From Leptospiraceae bacterium (GTDB lineage: Bacteria; Spirochaetota; Leptospiria; Leptospirales; Leptospiraceae), in the NCBI GenBank assembly GCA_024233835.1, contig JACKPC010000002.1, positions 581,001-645,000 of the forward strand: DNA of 64,000 nt. The letters are read 5' to 3'. Below, piece after piece: positions 1 through 8,762 of the stretch. The notes below the pieces were generated by a model. The model did no database searches and had not been told where the DNA came from. It worked only from the letters and a program-made list of their open reading frames with translations. A program made the translations under genes and the position numbers. Positions within the stretch are counted from its first letter, which is position 1. Each line of letters starts with the position of its first letter.

Positions 1-143
1 TGTTCAGCAAGCAAAGTTTTCCCTGTTCCGGGCTCTCCTTTTACCAGCAGGGGACGACCTGTAATCTCCGCTGTCAAAACCGCTTCCTCTAATTCTCGTG
101 ATAGTACATAACCATCCTGTATGTTCAAAGGTTCCTGGCTCAT
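1..143 (-). CDS. MoxR-type AAA+ ATPase, N-terminal part (runs off window)
   Basis: Only the first 47 residues are inside the window; the gene continues beyond its left edge. Reading the minus strand from the ATG at 141-143 gives a short N-terminal leader followed by a clear Walker A loop, GEPGTGKTLLAE, in the context TGRPLLVKGEPGTGKT. That context is typical of the MoxR/CoxD-like AAA+ ATPases, which act as chaperones or activators for metalloenzymes and von Willebrand-domain partners. The Walker B, sensor and lid parts cannot be seen, so the subfamily is inferred from the P-loop context alone. It lies downstream of, and in the same direction as, the respiratory operon, but a strong terminator at 203-234 and a separate leader divide them. 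Confidence 0.7.
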   Translation of the reverse strand, partial: MSQEPLNIQDGYVLSRELEEAVLTAEITGRPLLVKGEPGTGKTLLAE

Positions 144-202
144 AGATCTACCTTTTAAAAGCTTCTTTACAACATTGAATAAAAAGTTAAAAAAACTCTC
201 AA

Positions 203-234
203 CAAATAAAAAAGGCGGCTTTTTTAGGGCCGCC
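203..234 (-). terminator. Rho-independent terminator after the SH3 lipoprotein gene
   Basis: On the minus strand a GGCGGC/GCCGCC stem (214-219 pairing with 229-234) with a nine-base loop is followed by TTTTTTATTTG. It sits just past the stop codon at 266, so it would end transcription of the SH3 lipoprotein gene and of any read-through from the actA-F operon. Confidence 0.85.
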
Positions 235-265
235 AGTATGGAAGTCTACCAAAAAGTATCGATAT

Positions 266-706
266 TTACTTATCCAGTTGAGTACCTTCCAGGAGTTTTT
301 CGAGGGGGATTTTATCTTTTGGGAGTTTTGCAAGATTGGAAAATTCCTTTCCTTTGCCATTATACCTTGAATCCTTGGGGTCATAAAAGGGTTTATAATC
401 ACCTCTCCAACCCCAGGTAAAAACAGACTTTGCCGGGTCTTGCCCGATAACCAGCTTACGGGAAGAGATATAGCCCACCTGGCTGTTTAATTTCACCTGA
501 ACATAAGGTCTTGGAGCCCAGGAGGTGTTATGGTTACGATAGTTAATAGCGGTTACTACAGTTCCTTTTTTAACATCAGCTATTTTATTCTTCATTTCTT
601 TATCAGAATAAAGAGCTGTATCAAAAGTCACTTCTGCTTTACTACTACAATTATAAGCAAAAAGTCCAATCAGGATTATGCTGAGTATTTTTATCATATT
701 CTTCAT
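266..706 (-). CDS. Small lipoprotein with SH3-like domain
   Basis: A 146-residue exported protein. The first 20 residues form a signal peptide ending in a lipobox-like LFAYNC, so Cys20 is the probable lipidated residue. Residues about 26-90 look like a bacterial SH3 domain: an initial strand, a loop, the central K-K-G-T-V-V segment and the late Y-V-Q-V-K-L and V-G-Y-I-S-S strands. Such domains usually bind peptidoglycan or peptides in the periplasm. The C-terminal 55 residues are rich in Lys, Asp and Trp and were not recognised. The gene starts 10 bases after the actF stop, preceded by a GGAGG box, so it is probably the last gene of the alternative complex III transcript. A role in that complex is not shown. 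Confidence 0.7.
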   Translation of the reverse strand: MKNMIKILSIILIGLFAYNCSSKAEVTFDTALYSDKEMKNKIADVKKGTVVTAINYRNHNTSWAPRPYVQVKLNSQVGYISSRKLVIGQDPAKSVFTWGWRGDYKPFYDPKDSRYNGKGKEFSNLAKLPKDKIPLEKLLEGTQLDK

Positions 707-716
707 TTTATCCTCC

Positions 717-1940
717 TTACTGGTGATGGTGTAAAGACTGTTCCAGTCTCGGATCCCCTACGGGAATTAACTTTGCACCTTCCAGAACCTTAAAGATAAT
801 AAATCCAAAAAGTCCTGCCATACCAATAGTCACACCAAAGGATACCAGAAGACCGAAAAAAGTGAAGGTTTCAAAATTACTCGGAAATACAATCCAGTAT
901 AACTCTATAAACTGAGTTATAACGATATATATAGCTACTTTTGTAAGGTATCCTAAATCTCTCTTGCTCGGTCTATTCAGAAGAAGCAGGAAAGGCACAA
1001 TGAACTTGATAATAGGCAATAGAATTGTAAGAGGCATCCATCCGCCCACCATTCTCTGCTCATACCAGAAAGTTTCTTCAGGAATATTGGCATACCAGAT
1101 TAACATGAACTGGCTGAAACCTATATAAGCCCAGAATACACAGAAAGAAAGCATAAACTTACCGATATCATGGATATGGTTTTCGTTTACTGTATCACCG
1201 AGGTAACCTGATTTTTTTAATACGGCAATTACCACGATGAAGGAAGAAAGTCCCGCCTGATACATTCCGGCGAAGCTATAAATTCCAAACATGGTGCTAA
1301 ACCAGTGCGGAGTTAAGGACATGAGTAAGTCAAAAGAAGCCACACAAAAAGTCAGAGCAAAAATTATCAGGTAAGCCGCTGAAAGCTTCACATTTGCATG
1401 TGTATGTTTCAAGTCTTTACCTGAATCCTGTTTTACCGAGTTCTTATAGAAAAGCCATCCAAAAAGGGACCAGATCAGGGTAAAAAACACCAATCTACCT
1501 ACAAAGAAACCGGAGTTTAACCAGGCACTCTTATGTTTTATCAGGTGGTCTTTCGCTACTACTTCCGGATGTGACCATTCAAAAAGATCGTGAATACCGA
1601 AGGCCAGAGCTCCTACTAAAAGTATAGTAACCGGTAAAAAAAGACCGTAGGATTCTGTAATCCTTCTTACGGTAACCGACCAATAGGAACCTGTTATATG
1701 GCTTATAGCCGTAAAAAAAGTTCCAGCAAGTGCAATTCCAATAATAAAAAAGGTAGCGACAAGCAGAGCAGACCAGGCCGGGTTACTGTGCCCACCATCA
1801 TGGCGGGAAGCAGTATGTCCCATAGTGATGAAGGCGACTACAAAGCTTACTATCCCGATAACCATCATTCCGATGAGTTTGAATTTCAAATCGGAAGGCA
1901 TCTTAAAATTGAGTTCATTTTCGTTTATCTTTGCTGCCAT
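717..1940 (-). CDS. actF: Alternative complex III subunit ActF (quinol:cytochrome c oxidoreductase membrane subunit)
   Basis: A 407-residue polytopic membrane protein with roughly ten hydrophobic segments, last in the canonical actABCDEF order. ActF is related to ActC/NrfD-type subunits and forms part of the membrane domain of the quinol-oxidising alternative complex III, which passes electrons from menaquinol to a cytochrome c or directly to an oxidase. Assignment rests on position, length and hydrophobicity pattern: an N-terminal helix, a long cytoplasmic HTHA-containing loop near residue 180, and a C-terminal His-rich tail (LHHHQ). The start ATG is preceded by a GGAG box and lies 6 bases after actE, consistent with one operon. 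No frameshift or missing segment was seen. Confidence 0.85.
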   Translation of the reverse strand: MAAKINENELNFKMPSDLKFKLIGMMVIGIVSFVVAFITMGHTASRHDGGHSNPAWSALLVATFFIIGIALAGTFFTAISHITGSYWSVTVRRITESYGLFLPVTILLVGALAFGIHDLFEWSHPEVVAKDHLIKHKSAWLNSGFFVGRLVFFTLIWSLFGWLFYKNSVKQDSGKDLKHTHANVKLSAAYLIIFALTFCVASFDLLMSLTPHWFSTMFGIYSFAGMYQAGLSSFIVVIAVLKKSGYLGDTVNENHIHDIGKFMLSFCVFWAYIGFSQFMLIWYANIPEETFWYEQRMVGGWMPLTILLPIIKFIVPFLLLLNRPSKRDLGYLTKVAIYIVITQFIELYWIVFPSNFETFTFFGLLVSFGVTIGMAGLFGFIIFKVLEGAKLIPVGDPRLEQSLHHHQ

Positions 1941-1946
1941 TGTCTC

Positions 1947-2540
1947 CTACCTATTTGCAACCTTTTTATTATGAGCTTCTTGAAGCTTTCTAATATAAAG
2001 TATAATTTTCCACCTGTCTTCCGAAGGAATTTGAGGCGCATATTTTCCCATTAAACCTCTACCATTGGTTATGATATGATAAATCTGTCCATCTGACCAG
2101 CCCTGAATTTTTTCAGAAACCAGAGGTGGCACTGCATAAGCAAAACGAGGTTTGGGACCTACAACTGTTCCATTTCCTTCTCCCCTTACTCCATGGCAGG
2201 GTGTACAGTAAATCTGGTATCTTTCCTCACCTCTTTTGTAAACTGCCAGTGTCTTTTTCGTAACGGGATTGCTTAGCCCTTTTTCCGGATTGGTTAAAGT
2301 CTCCGGAGTGGGGTATTTATCTGCCGGATACGGATAAGGATAAAATCCTCTCGGAACCGTTCCTTCAGGAGGAATTCTCGCTCCTGAACTATTTTTTGCA
2401 AAGTAATCCGCTTCCTGAGATTCAACTGCATAGGAATCCGCCATATCCGGAAAATATTCCATGGCCGGAACCTTGCGATTACAGCCTGCAGAAAGAAGCG
2501 AAATAGCGATTAGAAATAATATTAAGTGTTTTATTTTCAT
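1947..2540 (-). CDS. actE: Alternative complex III subunit ActE, lipoprotein monohaem cytochrome c
   Basis: A 197-residue exported cytochrome. The signal peptide ends in the lipobox LSAGC with Cys20 as lipid anchor. A Pro/Tyr-rich linker (residues 55-85) precedes a single c-type haem motif, CTPCH, at residues 112-116, and G-L-M-G near residue 164 offers a Met as likely distal ligand. This matches ActE of alternative complex III, which hands electrons from the pentahaem and iron-sulfur subunits to the terminal acceptor on the periplasmic side. It sits between actD and actF with short gaps (15 and 6 bases). The domain order and haem count agree with the family. Confidence 0.92.
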   Translation of the reverse strand: MKIKHLILFLIAISLLSAGCNRKVPAMEYFPDMADSYAVESQEADYFAKNSSGARIPPEGTVPRGFYPYPYPADKYPTPETLTNPEKGLSNPVTKKTLAVYKRGEERYQIYCTPCHGVRGEGNGTVVGPKPRFAYAVPPLVSEKIQGWSDGQIYHIITNGRGLMGKYAPQIPSEDRWKIILYIRKLQEAHNKKVANR

Positions 2541-2555
2541 GTATTTCCTCTGACC

Positions 2556-3116
2556 TTATTTCACAACCGTAACTTCTTTGGCTCCGAGTCCGGTAATAAA
2601 TGTCTTGACCTCTTCTTCTTTATAACCTGTTGCATCTGCCGGAATCCAGAGCGCAAACTTATGACTGGTTATATCTTTGTGCAAAGGTTTCCTTAAGGGG
2701 TTTGAAAAACAGCCGCTCAGATAGAGAAACGCTACCCCGGAGGAGATTGCAGCAAAGAACACAGTGACCTCAAAAATCACCGGCACATAAGCCGGCCAGG
2801 CATTTAAGTCCTTACCTGAAAAATTAATAGGCCAGTCAACCGAGTGAACCAGATACGGGAAAAGATAACCCATGAAGCATCCAAAAATTCCCATAAAAAA
2901 TGTAATCCAGGGAATCCCGGAACGAGCAATACCGGTGGCATCGTCCAATCCGTGAACAGGGTAAGGAGTATAACATTCAAAACCCCTGTATCCCTTTTCT
3001 TTGGTTTTCTCTGCTGCCTCGAGGATTTCATCGGGCCCATCGAAAAGCCCGAATACTCCTTTTTCAGCTTCTTTATAAGTATGAAATTGTTCCGGTAAAA
3101 TCTTTGGAATAGGCAT
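2556..3116 (-). CDS. actD: Alternative complex III subunit ActD (DUF3341)
   Basis: A 186-residue protein with a soluble N-terminal domain (about 1-85), two transmembrane helices (about 90-112 and 133-156) and a short soluble tail. The motifs GLFDGPDEILEAAEKT, Y-TPYPVHGLD and the late HKFALWIPADA segment are the DUF3341 signature seen in ActD, the small membrane subunit of alternative complex III. The start overlaps the stop of actC by one base (TGATG), so translation is likely coupled. Its role is structural; no redox cofactor motif is present. Confidence 0.9.
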   Translation of the reverse strand: MPIPKILPEQFHTYKEAEKGVFGLFDGPDEILEAAEKTKEKGYRGFECYTPYPVHGLDDATGIARSGIPWITFFMGIFGCFMGYLFPYLVHSVDWPINFSGKDLNAWPAYVPVIFEVTVFFAAISSGVAFLYLSGCFSNPLRKPLHKDITSHKFALWIPADATGYKEEEVKTFITGLGAKEVTVVK

Positions 3117-4486
3117 CAGTGATGTCCTCCTTTAGTAGGCATAACAGATTTCACTTCGGCAGCCGCAATCACAGGAAGCACTCTACAGAAAAGCAAGAAG
3201 AGTGTAAAAAATAGTCCAAAGGAACCAATCAAGAGAAGCACATCAAATTTTGTTGGAACATAAAGTGCCCAGCTCGAAGGTTGGAAGTCGCGGTGCAGAG
3301 TCATTACAATCACAAAACGTTCAAACCACATTCCAATGTTTACAAAGATAGAAGCTGCAAACATAACAGGAATACTGGTTCTCAATTTTTTAAACCAGAA
3401 AATCTGGGGTGAAATTACGTTACAGGATATCATAATCCAGTAGGCCCAGGCGTAAGGACCGAAAGCACGGTTTACGAAAGCAAAACCTTCATATTCGTTA
3501 CCGGAATACCAGGCAATGAAAAACTCAGTTCCGTAGGCCAGACCCACCATTAAACCTGTTACCATGATCACCTTGTTCATATTTTCAAGGTGTTTCAATG
3601 TAATATATTCTTTCAGGTTAAATACTTGTCTGGCAATTACCATCAGGGTTACTACCATCGCAAAACCGGAGAAAATCGCACCGGCAACGAAGTAAGGAGG
3701 AAAGATAGTAGTGTGCCATCCGGGAAGAATTGAAACCGCAAAGTCAAAGCTCACTATCGTGTGAACCGAAAGAACGAGAGGAGTCGAAAGGGCTGAAAGT
3801 ATCAAAGATACCATCTCAAGATGAGACCAGCTTCTATTTGAACCTACCCAACCAAAAGATAGAGCGCTATACACCATTTTCTTGAGTTTGTGTTCCGTTC
3901 TATCACGTATAGTAGCAATATCCGGGATTAAACCTATATACCAGAATACCACCGATACTGCAAAGTAAGTAGAAACCGCAAAAGTATCCCAGATCAAAGG
4001 AGAGCGGAAGTTCACCCAGAGAGGTCCTCTTTCGTTCGGATAGGGGAAAAGCCAGAACCCAAACCAGGGACGTCCGATGTGAATAATCAACTGACTGGCA
4101 GCCGTTAAAACTGCAAAGATGGTCATCGCTTCTGCGGCACGGTTAATACCGGTTCTCCACTTCTGCCGGAACAGGAATAGAACCGCGGAAATTAGAGTTC
4201 CCGCGTGACCGATACCGACCCAGAAAACGAAGTTTACAATGAAGAATCCCCAACCTACAGGATTATTAACCCCGAGGATATAAAGACCTTCATACATGAG
4301 GTAACCGATGATTCCGAGGAACATCAGGAGAATACTCAGAGAAAGGGTAAAAGCCCCCCACCAGAGTTTAGTGGGAAAGCTCTCGACCGGCCTTGAGATA
4401 TCGTCCGAAACGTCCTTATAATTTTTTCCGCCCTCAACCAGCGGAGTAATTCCCAATTCTTGTTTTACTGCTTCTGACATTGACAT
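3116..4486 (-). CDS. actC: Alternative complex III subunit ActC (NrfD-like quinol-binding membrane protein)
   Basis: A 456-residue integral membrane protein of the NrfD/PsrC family with about ten transmembrane helices. The N-terminal soluble segment (1-40) is followed by helices containing VGIGHAGTLISAVLFLFRQ and a block with LSVHTIVSFDFAVSILPGWH, both typical of ActC. This subunit holds the menaquinol site and probably a proton path. It follows actB by 15 bases and overlaps actD by one base. Length and motif order are normal for the family. The fused B subunit and this protein together form the redox core of the complex. Confidence 0.92.
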   Translation of the reverse strand: MSMSEAVKQELGITPLVEGGKNYKDVSDDISRPVESFPTKLWWGAFTLSLSILLMFLGIIGYLMYEGLYILGVNNPVGWGFFIVNFVFWVGIGHAGTLISAVLFLFRQKWRTGINRAAEAMTIFAVLTAASQLIIHIGRPWFGFWLFPYPNERGPLWVNFRSPLIWDTFAVSTYFAVSVVFWYIGLIPDIATIRDRTEHKLKKMVYSALSFGWVGSNRSWSHLEMVSLILSALSTPLVLSVHTIVSFDFAVSILPGWHTTIFPPYFVAGAIFSGFAMVVTLMVIARQVFNLKEYITLKHLENMNKVIMVTGLMVGLAYGTEFFIAWYSGNEYEGFAFVNRAFGPYAWAYWIMISCNVISPQIFWFKKLRTSIPVMFAASIFVNIGMWFERFVIVMTLHRDFQPSSWALYVPTKFDVLLLIGSFGLFFTLFLLFCRVLPVIAAAEVKSVMPTKGGHH

Positions 4487-4501
4487 AATTACTTATCCGC
4501 C

Positions 4502-7500
4502 TTATACCGAATTTCTAACTCTGCTTAGGTAAGTCACAGAGGGGATCGTGTTGATGAATTCCAGGATCTTGTAACTTCTCTTATCATTAAAGCTACCCGA
4601 TACTATGGATTTCGGATCATTAATATTACCAAAAGTAATCGCATCAGCAGGACAGGACTCCTGACAGGCTGTCTTTAAGTCACCATCTTTTACCGTATCA
4701 CGACCGGCATTCTTTGCAGCGATTCTCTTTTCAGCAATTCGACTATTACAGAAAGTACATTTTTCCATAACCCCGCGGGAACGAACTGTAACATCCGGGT
4801 TAAAACCAAGATACCTCGGTGCTTTCACAGTATCTTTTCCATTCCAGTGGTTCATCCAGTTAAAACGTCTTACTTTATACGGACAGTTATTGGAACAATA
4901 ACGAGTTCCCACGCAACGGTTATATACCATGTCGTTGGTTCCTTCGTTACCATGTACTGTAGCTGCCACAGGGCAAACGGTTTCACAGGGAGCATTCTCA
5001 CAGTGCTGGCACATTACCGGTTGATGAGCAATCGCCATAGTTTCCGGTTCTTCCGGGTTTCCTATGTAATATCTGTCAATCCGTAACCAGTGCATTTCCC
5101 GTCCGACACGAACTTCATCCCGTCCTACAACCGGAATGTTGTTTTCAACCTGGCAGGCTACTACACAGGCAGAACATCCGGTACAGAGGGTCAGGTCAAT
5201 AGATAAGCCCCATCTCTGCGGTCCGTAGATAAACGCGTCGTTCATTCCTTTGGATTTTACTATATTTCCCTTACCGTCTTTAATGTTCGGTATTTCTACA
5301 TCGGGAGTCTTAGGCTGCTTTTTCCAGTCTGCAAAACTCTGAGAGTAGATAAGCGGTCTTTCATGGGCATAAGGTTTTAGAAGAGAACCGGCGATACCTG
5401 TTCTGGGTTTTTGTCCCGGAACTGCGGTCGGGTTCATCATGTGGTGATCCTGAGTGGAAGCCAGTTTATAGGTTTTCCCGGTTTTTTCCAGACTTACGCT
5501 TAAACCGGAATACTGTAAAAGTCCACCATTCAGTTTTGCCAGCTCATAGGTATTTACACCTATGCCATTTCCAACGCTACCGGCTGCGGTTCTGCCATAT
5601 CCAATAGCAATTCCCACGGCCTCTTTATGCATTCCCGGTTGGATTTGAACGGGCAAATCAATCTTTTTCCCATTAACACTGACGGCAACTACATCGTTTG
5701 ATTTTAAACCCTTTTCTGTAGCCAGGGTAGGTGAAATAGCTACATAGTTGTCCCAGGTAATTTTTGAAATTGGATCCGGAAGTTCCTGACGCAAAGAGTT
5801 ATTCGCTCCGGAACCATCTCCCAGACCTACTGTTTCATAAAGCGATAAGCTCAGGCCTTTAGTACTATTTCCAAGAGAACTTACCGAAGCTCCGTTAAAC
5901 CCACGACTTCCGGCTGTACCGGCTGTTTGAGTTCCCGGAATTATACCCAGTCGAAGAAAATCTTCCCAGGCACGATTACCACCCAGACGCGCAGTATATT
6001 TAGATTTTAATAATTCGTAGTAGGAACTTTCGATTCCTGTCCACTTCATAAAAGATTCTTCAACGGAACGAGTATCGAAAAGAGGGCGGATAGCAGGCTG
6101 TTGAATACTGACTACTCCCTTAACTGCCTCAACGTCTCCCCAGGATTCAAGGAAATGGCTTGTTGGAGCAAGCCAGTTAGAAAGACCGGCAGTCTCGTCG
6201 ACTCTGTCACTCAAAGAAACAGTTAAAGCTGCTCCTCCGAGAAGTTCCTTCCATTTCAGGTTAGGAAGTTGATAGGCCGGGTTCAGATTGGTAATAAATA
6301 GAACCCCTACCGACTTACTTTTTAATTCTGAAACTAATTTTTTAAGATTACCTGTATAATTTACACCCTCAGCACGAGGACTTGCATGATTAACCGTAAT
6401 TCCGTCATTACCCAGGATAGAGTTCAACATATTTACGGCGACCTGTAGCTCCACTGCATCTTCTGTTGAAGCAGATACTCCACCTGCAACAATCAGAGAA
6501 GCTCCTTTCGCTGCCCAGAGTTCTTTTGCAACTTTTTGAAAAGAAGCCTTTGGAACTCCCAGCTCAGAACAAAGCGTATCCAGTTTATAAGCCGAAACAG
6601 CAGCCGGAACTCCTGCACCTAATTCAGCTAAGGCCAGAGCCAGAGCGAATGCAGCTTTTCTTTGATCTCCAGGTTTAATAGCTAACCTGGCATCTGCATT
6701 TGAGCCGGTAACTGTAGGAACAGATTCTATAGCATAATAGGTATTGATTTCACCTGTATCGGATTTAATCTTTCTTCTTCCGGCAAATTGCTTGGTAAAT
6801 TCCACCGGTGAAATCCAGGTTCCGAGGAAATCTGCATCGATAGAAACCACAACCCTCGCCCTATCAAAATGGTAATTCGGAACTACCGAACGTCCATAGG
6901 ATTTTTCTGAAGCCAGAGCAATCGCTTCTTCAGCTCCGGTAGCTGAAAATTCTACAATTTCCCCTCCCCCATTTGCAGCTAAGAACTTTTCGAGAACTTC
7001 GCGGGCTGTAGGAGAATTGATAGGAGAAGTCAATATCCTCGTTTTACCGGGATTCGCAGTTAAAGCTTTCTTTACTGCTTCATCGAGTGATTTCCAATCA
7101 GACTTCTTCGCGTCTCCCTTACTCAGCATCATGGGTTCACGGGTTCTTTCCGGGTCGTACAGGTCAAAGATACTAACCTGACCGGAAGCGCAGAGACCTC
7201 CGCGACTTCCGATATGGTCGGGATTACCTTCTAACTTTAAAGGCCTTCCATCCTTAGACCGTACCAAAACTCCACAACCGGCTGAACAGGTTCTACAGGT
7301 AGAGGAGTAGAATAAAGAATGACCATGTTTCACTTCTTCCGGTGCATTTACGTAGGGAATTATTTTCTCAACCGGCTTACGTACACAATTCAGGGTGGTC
7401 ATCGCCATGGAAGCACCCATGAGTTTTAGAAAGGTGCTGCGGTCAAATTTACCCGTTTTCATCCTTTCTATCAGGGAATCAGGAGAAGTATAAAACTCCT

Positions 7501-7594
7501 GATTTTGCAGATCTGTTAGGTCTTCCCTACTCTTTGTTTCGTAAGATTGCCAGTGTAACTTCTTTTCGTTTTGAAAATTTCGTAATTCGGACAT
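4502..7594 (-). CDS. actB: Alternative complex III subunit ActB (molybdopterin-like plus iron-sulfur fusion)
   Basis: A 1030-residue fusion. The N-terminal part (about 40-780) resembles a molybdopterin oxidoreductase, with a Cys-rich start CRTCSAGCG at 100-108 and a later aspartate-decarboxylase-like fold; in this family that half carries no molybdenum. The C-terminal part (about 790-1000) is a ferredoxin-like domain with four Cys clusters: CTGCSACVVAC, CQHCENAPCETVCP, CVGTRYCSNNCP and CTFC plus a later CQESCP. Together they would ligate three or four Fe-S clusters that carry electrons from quinol to the ActA and ActE haems. Residues 50-70 look like a Tat or lipoprotein leader (DRSTFLKLMG then LNC), but the second arginine of a twin-arginine motif is a serine. 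Gene order and length fit the family. Confidence 0.93.
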   Translation of the reverse strand: MSELRNFQNEKKLHWQSYETKSREDLTDLQNQEFYTSPDSLIERMKTGKFDRSTFLKLMGASMAMTTLNCVRKPVEKIIPYVNAPEEVKHGHSLFYSSTCRTCSAGCGVLVRSKDGRPLKLEGNPDHIGSRGGLCASGQVSIFDLYDPERTREPMMLSKGDAKKSDWKSLDEAVKKALTANPGKTRILTSPINSPTAREVLEKFLAANGGGEIVEFSATGAEEAIALASEKSYGRSVVPNYHFDRARVVVSIDADFLGTWISPVEFTKQFAGRRKIKSDTGEINTYYAIESVPTVTGSNADARLAIKPGDQRKAAFALALALAELGAGVPAAVSAYKLDTLCSELGVPKASFQKVAKELWAAKGASLIVAGGVSASTEDAVELQVAVNMLNSILGNDGITVNHASPRAEGVNYTGNLKKLVSELKSKSVGVLFITNLNPAYQLPNLKWKELLGGAALTVSLSDRVDETAGLSNWLAPTSHFLESWGDVEAVKGVVSIQQPAIRPLFDTRSVEESFMKWTGIESSYYELLKSKYTARLGGNRAWEDFLRLGIIPGTQTAGTAGSRGFNGASVSSLGNSTKGLSLSLYETVGLGDGSGANNSLRQELPDPISKITWDNYVAISPTLATEKGLKSNDVVAVSVNGKKIDLPVQIQPGMHKEAVGIAIGYGRTAAGSVGNGIGVNTYELAKLNGGLLQYSGLSVSLEKTGKTYKLASTQDHHMMNPTAVPGQKPRTGIAGSLLKPYAHERPLIYSQSFADWKKQPKTPDVEIPNIKDGKGNIVKSKGMNDAFIYGPQRWGLSIDLTLCTGCSACVVACQVENNIPVVGRDEVRVGREMHWLRIDRYYIGNPEEPETMAIAHQPVMCQHCENAPCETVCPVAATVHGNEGTNDMVYNRCVGTRYCSNNCPYKVRRFNWMNHWNGKDTVKAPRYLGFNPDVTVRSRGVMEKCTFCNSRIAEKRIAAKNAGRDTVKDGDLKTACQESCPADAITFGNINDPKSIVSGSFNDKRSYKILEFINTIPSVTYLSRVRNSV

Positions 7595-7614
7595 TTAGTA
7601 TAAACTCCTAATTC

Positions 7615-8121
7615 TTACCTGTGACACGTTGAACAGTCATTCGGCGCGTTGTTTTCTCTATGGCAATTCACACAATAACCCATGTTTAAAGATTCCACTT
7701 GCTTCACCTTTTCCATCTCGGCTACGTTTCCGTGGCATTTCGAACAATCTACCCCCCGGGAAATATGCCTTGAATGGTTGAAAAACACGAAATCGGGCTG
7801 GTCATGAACCTTTATCCACTCGATTGGCCTGTCATTCTTGTGCATTTCTTTCAACCACTTGATGTTCGGATTATCCTGAGCTGCCAGGATATGGCAGTTC
7901 ATACAGGTTCCGGTCGGTGGCACACTGGCATGAGCTGAAGTTTCTACCGTTGTATGGCAGTACCGACAGTCCATCTTGTTGTCACCTGCGTGAAGTTTAT
8001 GGTTAAAGGGAATCGGTTGGTCGGGAGCATACCCTTCATGTTTGGAAGGGGAAAAGATGAGAATGGCTAATGCTGCAAAGACGATCAGCGGAGCCGTTAT
8101 CTTTATTGCTTGTTTGTTCAT
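7615..8121 (-). CDS. actA: Alternative complex III subunit ActA, pentahaem cytochrome c
   Basis: A 168-residue protein with an N-terminal membrane anchor (residues 7-24) and five CXXCH haem sites: CRYCH, CMNCH, CSKCH, CVNCH and CSTCH. Additional histidines in NHKLH and NHSRH are likely distal ligands. Five haems in a short anchored protein at the head of an act operon identify ActA, the periplasmic pentahaem subunit that takes electrons from the ActB clusters. It is the first gene of the operon; the start is preceded by AAAAGGAAC about ten bases upstream. No other respiratory gene lies upstream; the next 400 bases are non-coding. Confidence 0.93.
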   Translation of the reverse strand: MNKQAIKITAPLIVFAALAILIFSPSKHEGYAPDQPIPFNHKLHAGDNKMDCRYCHTTVETSAHASVPPTGTCMNCHILAAQDNPNIKWLKEMHKNDRPIEWIKVHDQPDFVFFNHSRHISRGVDCSKCHGNVAEMEKVKQVESLNMGYCVNCHRENNAPNDCSTCHR

Positions 8122-8534
8122 TCCGAGATGTTCCTTTTATTTAGCAAGTTTCCAATTATTCTCATGTGAACCAATACAGGATTGGTAATACCCTGCAAGT
8201 ATATTTGGATAGATAAATGCAGGATAAGAAAGCTGTAAGTGATTTGCACCTCACATTCACAGTTTTTCCTATAACATACCACTTTTTTGGGTATAGGGGA
8301 AATTGAATAGTAATTTTATACTATGGAGTTTAGATCCTTATGTCTCAGGGATATGTTTTTTATCAGGTTGTTTTTTCCCGTCCGGCTACTTTAATATCCG
8401 ACTTGAGAAAGCGTAGCCCATCGGGACTTCGATACGCTTCGCTACTCAGTCTCCGATTCCCGCTAACTGAGCCAGGCTGAAGTGAAGCGTCCGGTTTGGA
8501 GATTATGTGTATAAAGAATACGTTTCGGATCTTA
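8122..8534. other. Intergenic region with REP-like inverted repeats
   Basis: No convincing gene was found in these 413 bases. The right half (about 8399-8494) is GC-richer than its surroundings and contains CTTCGATACGCTTCGCTACT and GAGCCAGGCTGAAGTGAAGC, which resemble the stem-loop repeats also seen near 15.3, 22.2 and 60.9 kb. It shares CAGTCTCCGAT with the 22.2 kb copy. The left part should contain the actA promoter, but no clear -35/-10 pair was identified. Confidence 0.45.
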
Positions 8535-8762
8535 TTAGAACTCTTCACCAAGTCGACAAAAAAAGCGATTCAGGTAAACTTCATCAAATTCGGTGATTTT
8601 TGCGATAAATGCAAGTTCTGCCCCTGCTTTCTTTAGGTTTATAGCAGTACGAAGTTTTCCCTTCCTTTCTGCTCGCTTTGTTTGCAGATCTGCCAACCGC
8701 TTAGCTTCAGCAATCCCTTTTTCATAGCCTTCTTTAATGAGTGTCTCTGCGATTGTTGGCAT
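8535..8762 (-). CDS. Candidate intragenic C-terminal small protein of Rpn copy 1
   Basis: An in-frame ATG at 8760-8762 inside the Rpn gene is preceded by a perfect AAGGAG (8777-8782, minus strand), 14 bases upstream, somewhat longer than usual spacing. The product would be 75 residues beginning MPTIAETLIKEGYEKG. Intragenic small proteins from the 3' ends of E. coli rpn genes are known to restrain the full-length nuclease; the parallel here is inference. Translation from this start is not shown. Confidence 0.3.
   Translation of the reverse strand: MPTIAETLIKEGYEKGIAEAKRLADLQTKRAERKGKLRTAINLKKAGAELAFIAKITEFDEVYLNRFFCRLGEEF

Noticed and set aside
8363..8551. Open frame of 62 codons on the minus strand upstream of actA
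   Set aside because: It runs through the REP-like repeat and the start of the Rpn tail, has no ribosome site, and its composition is not protein-like.
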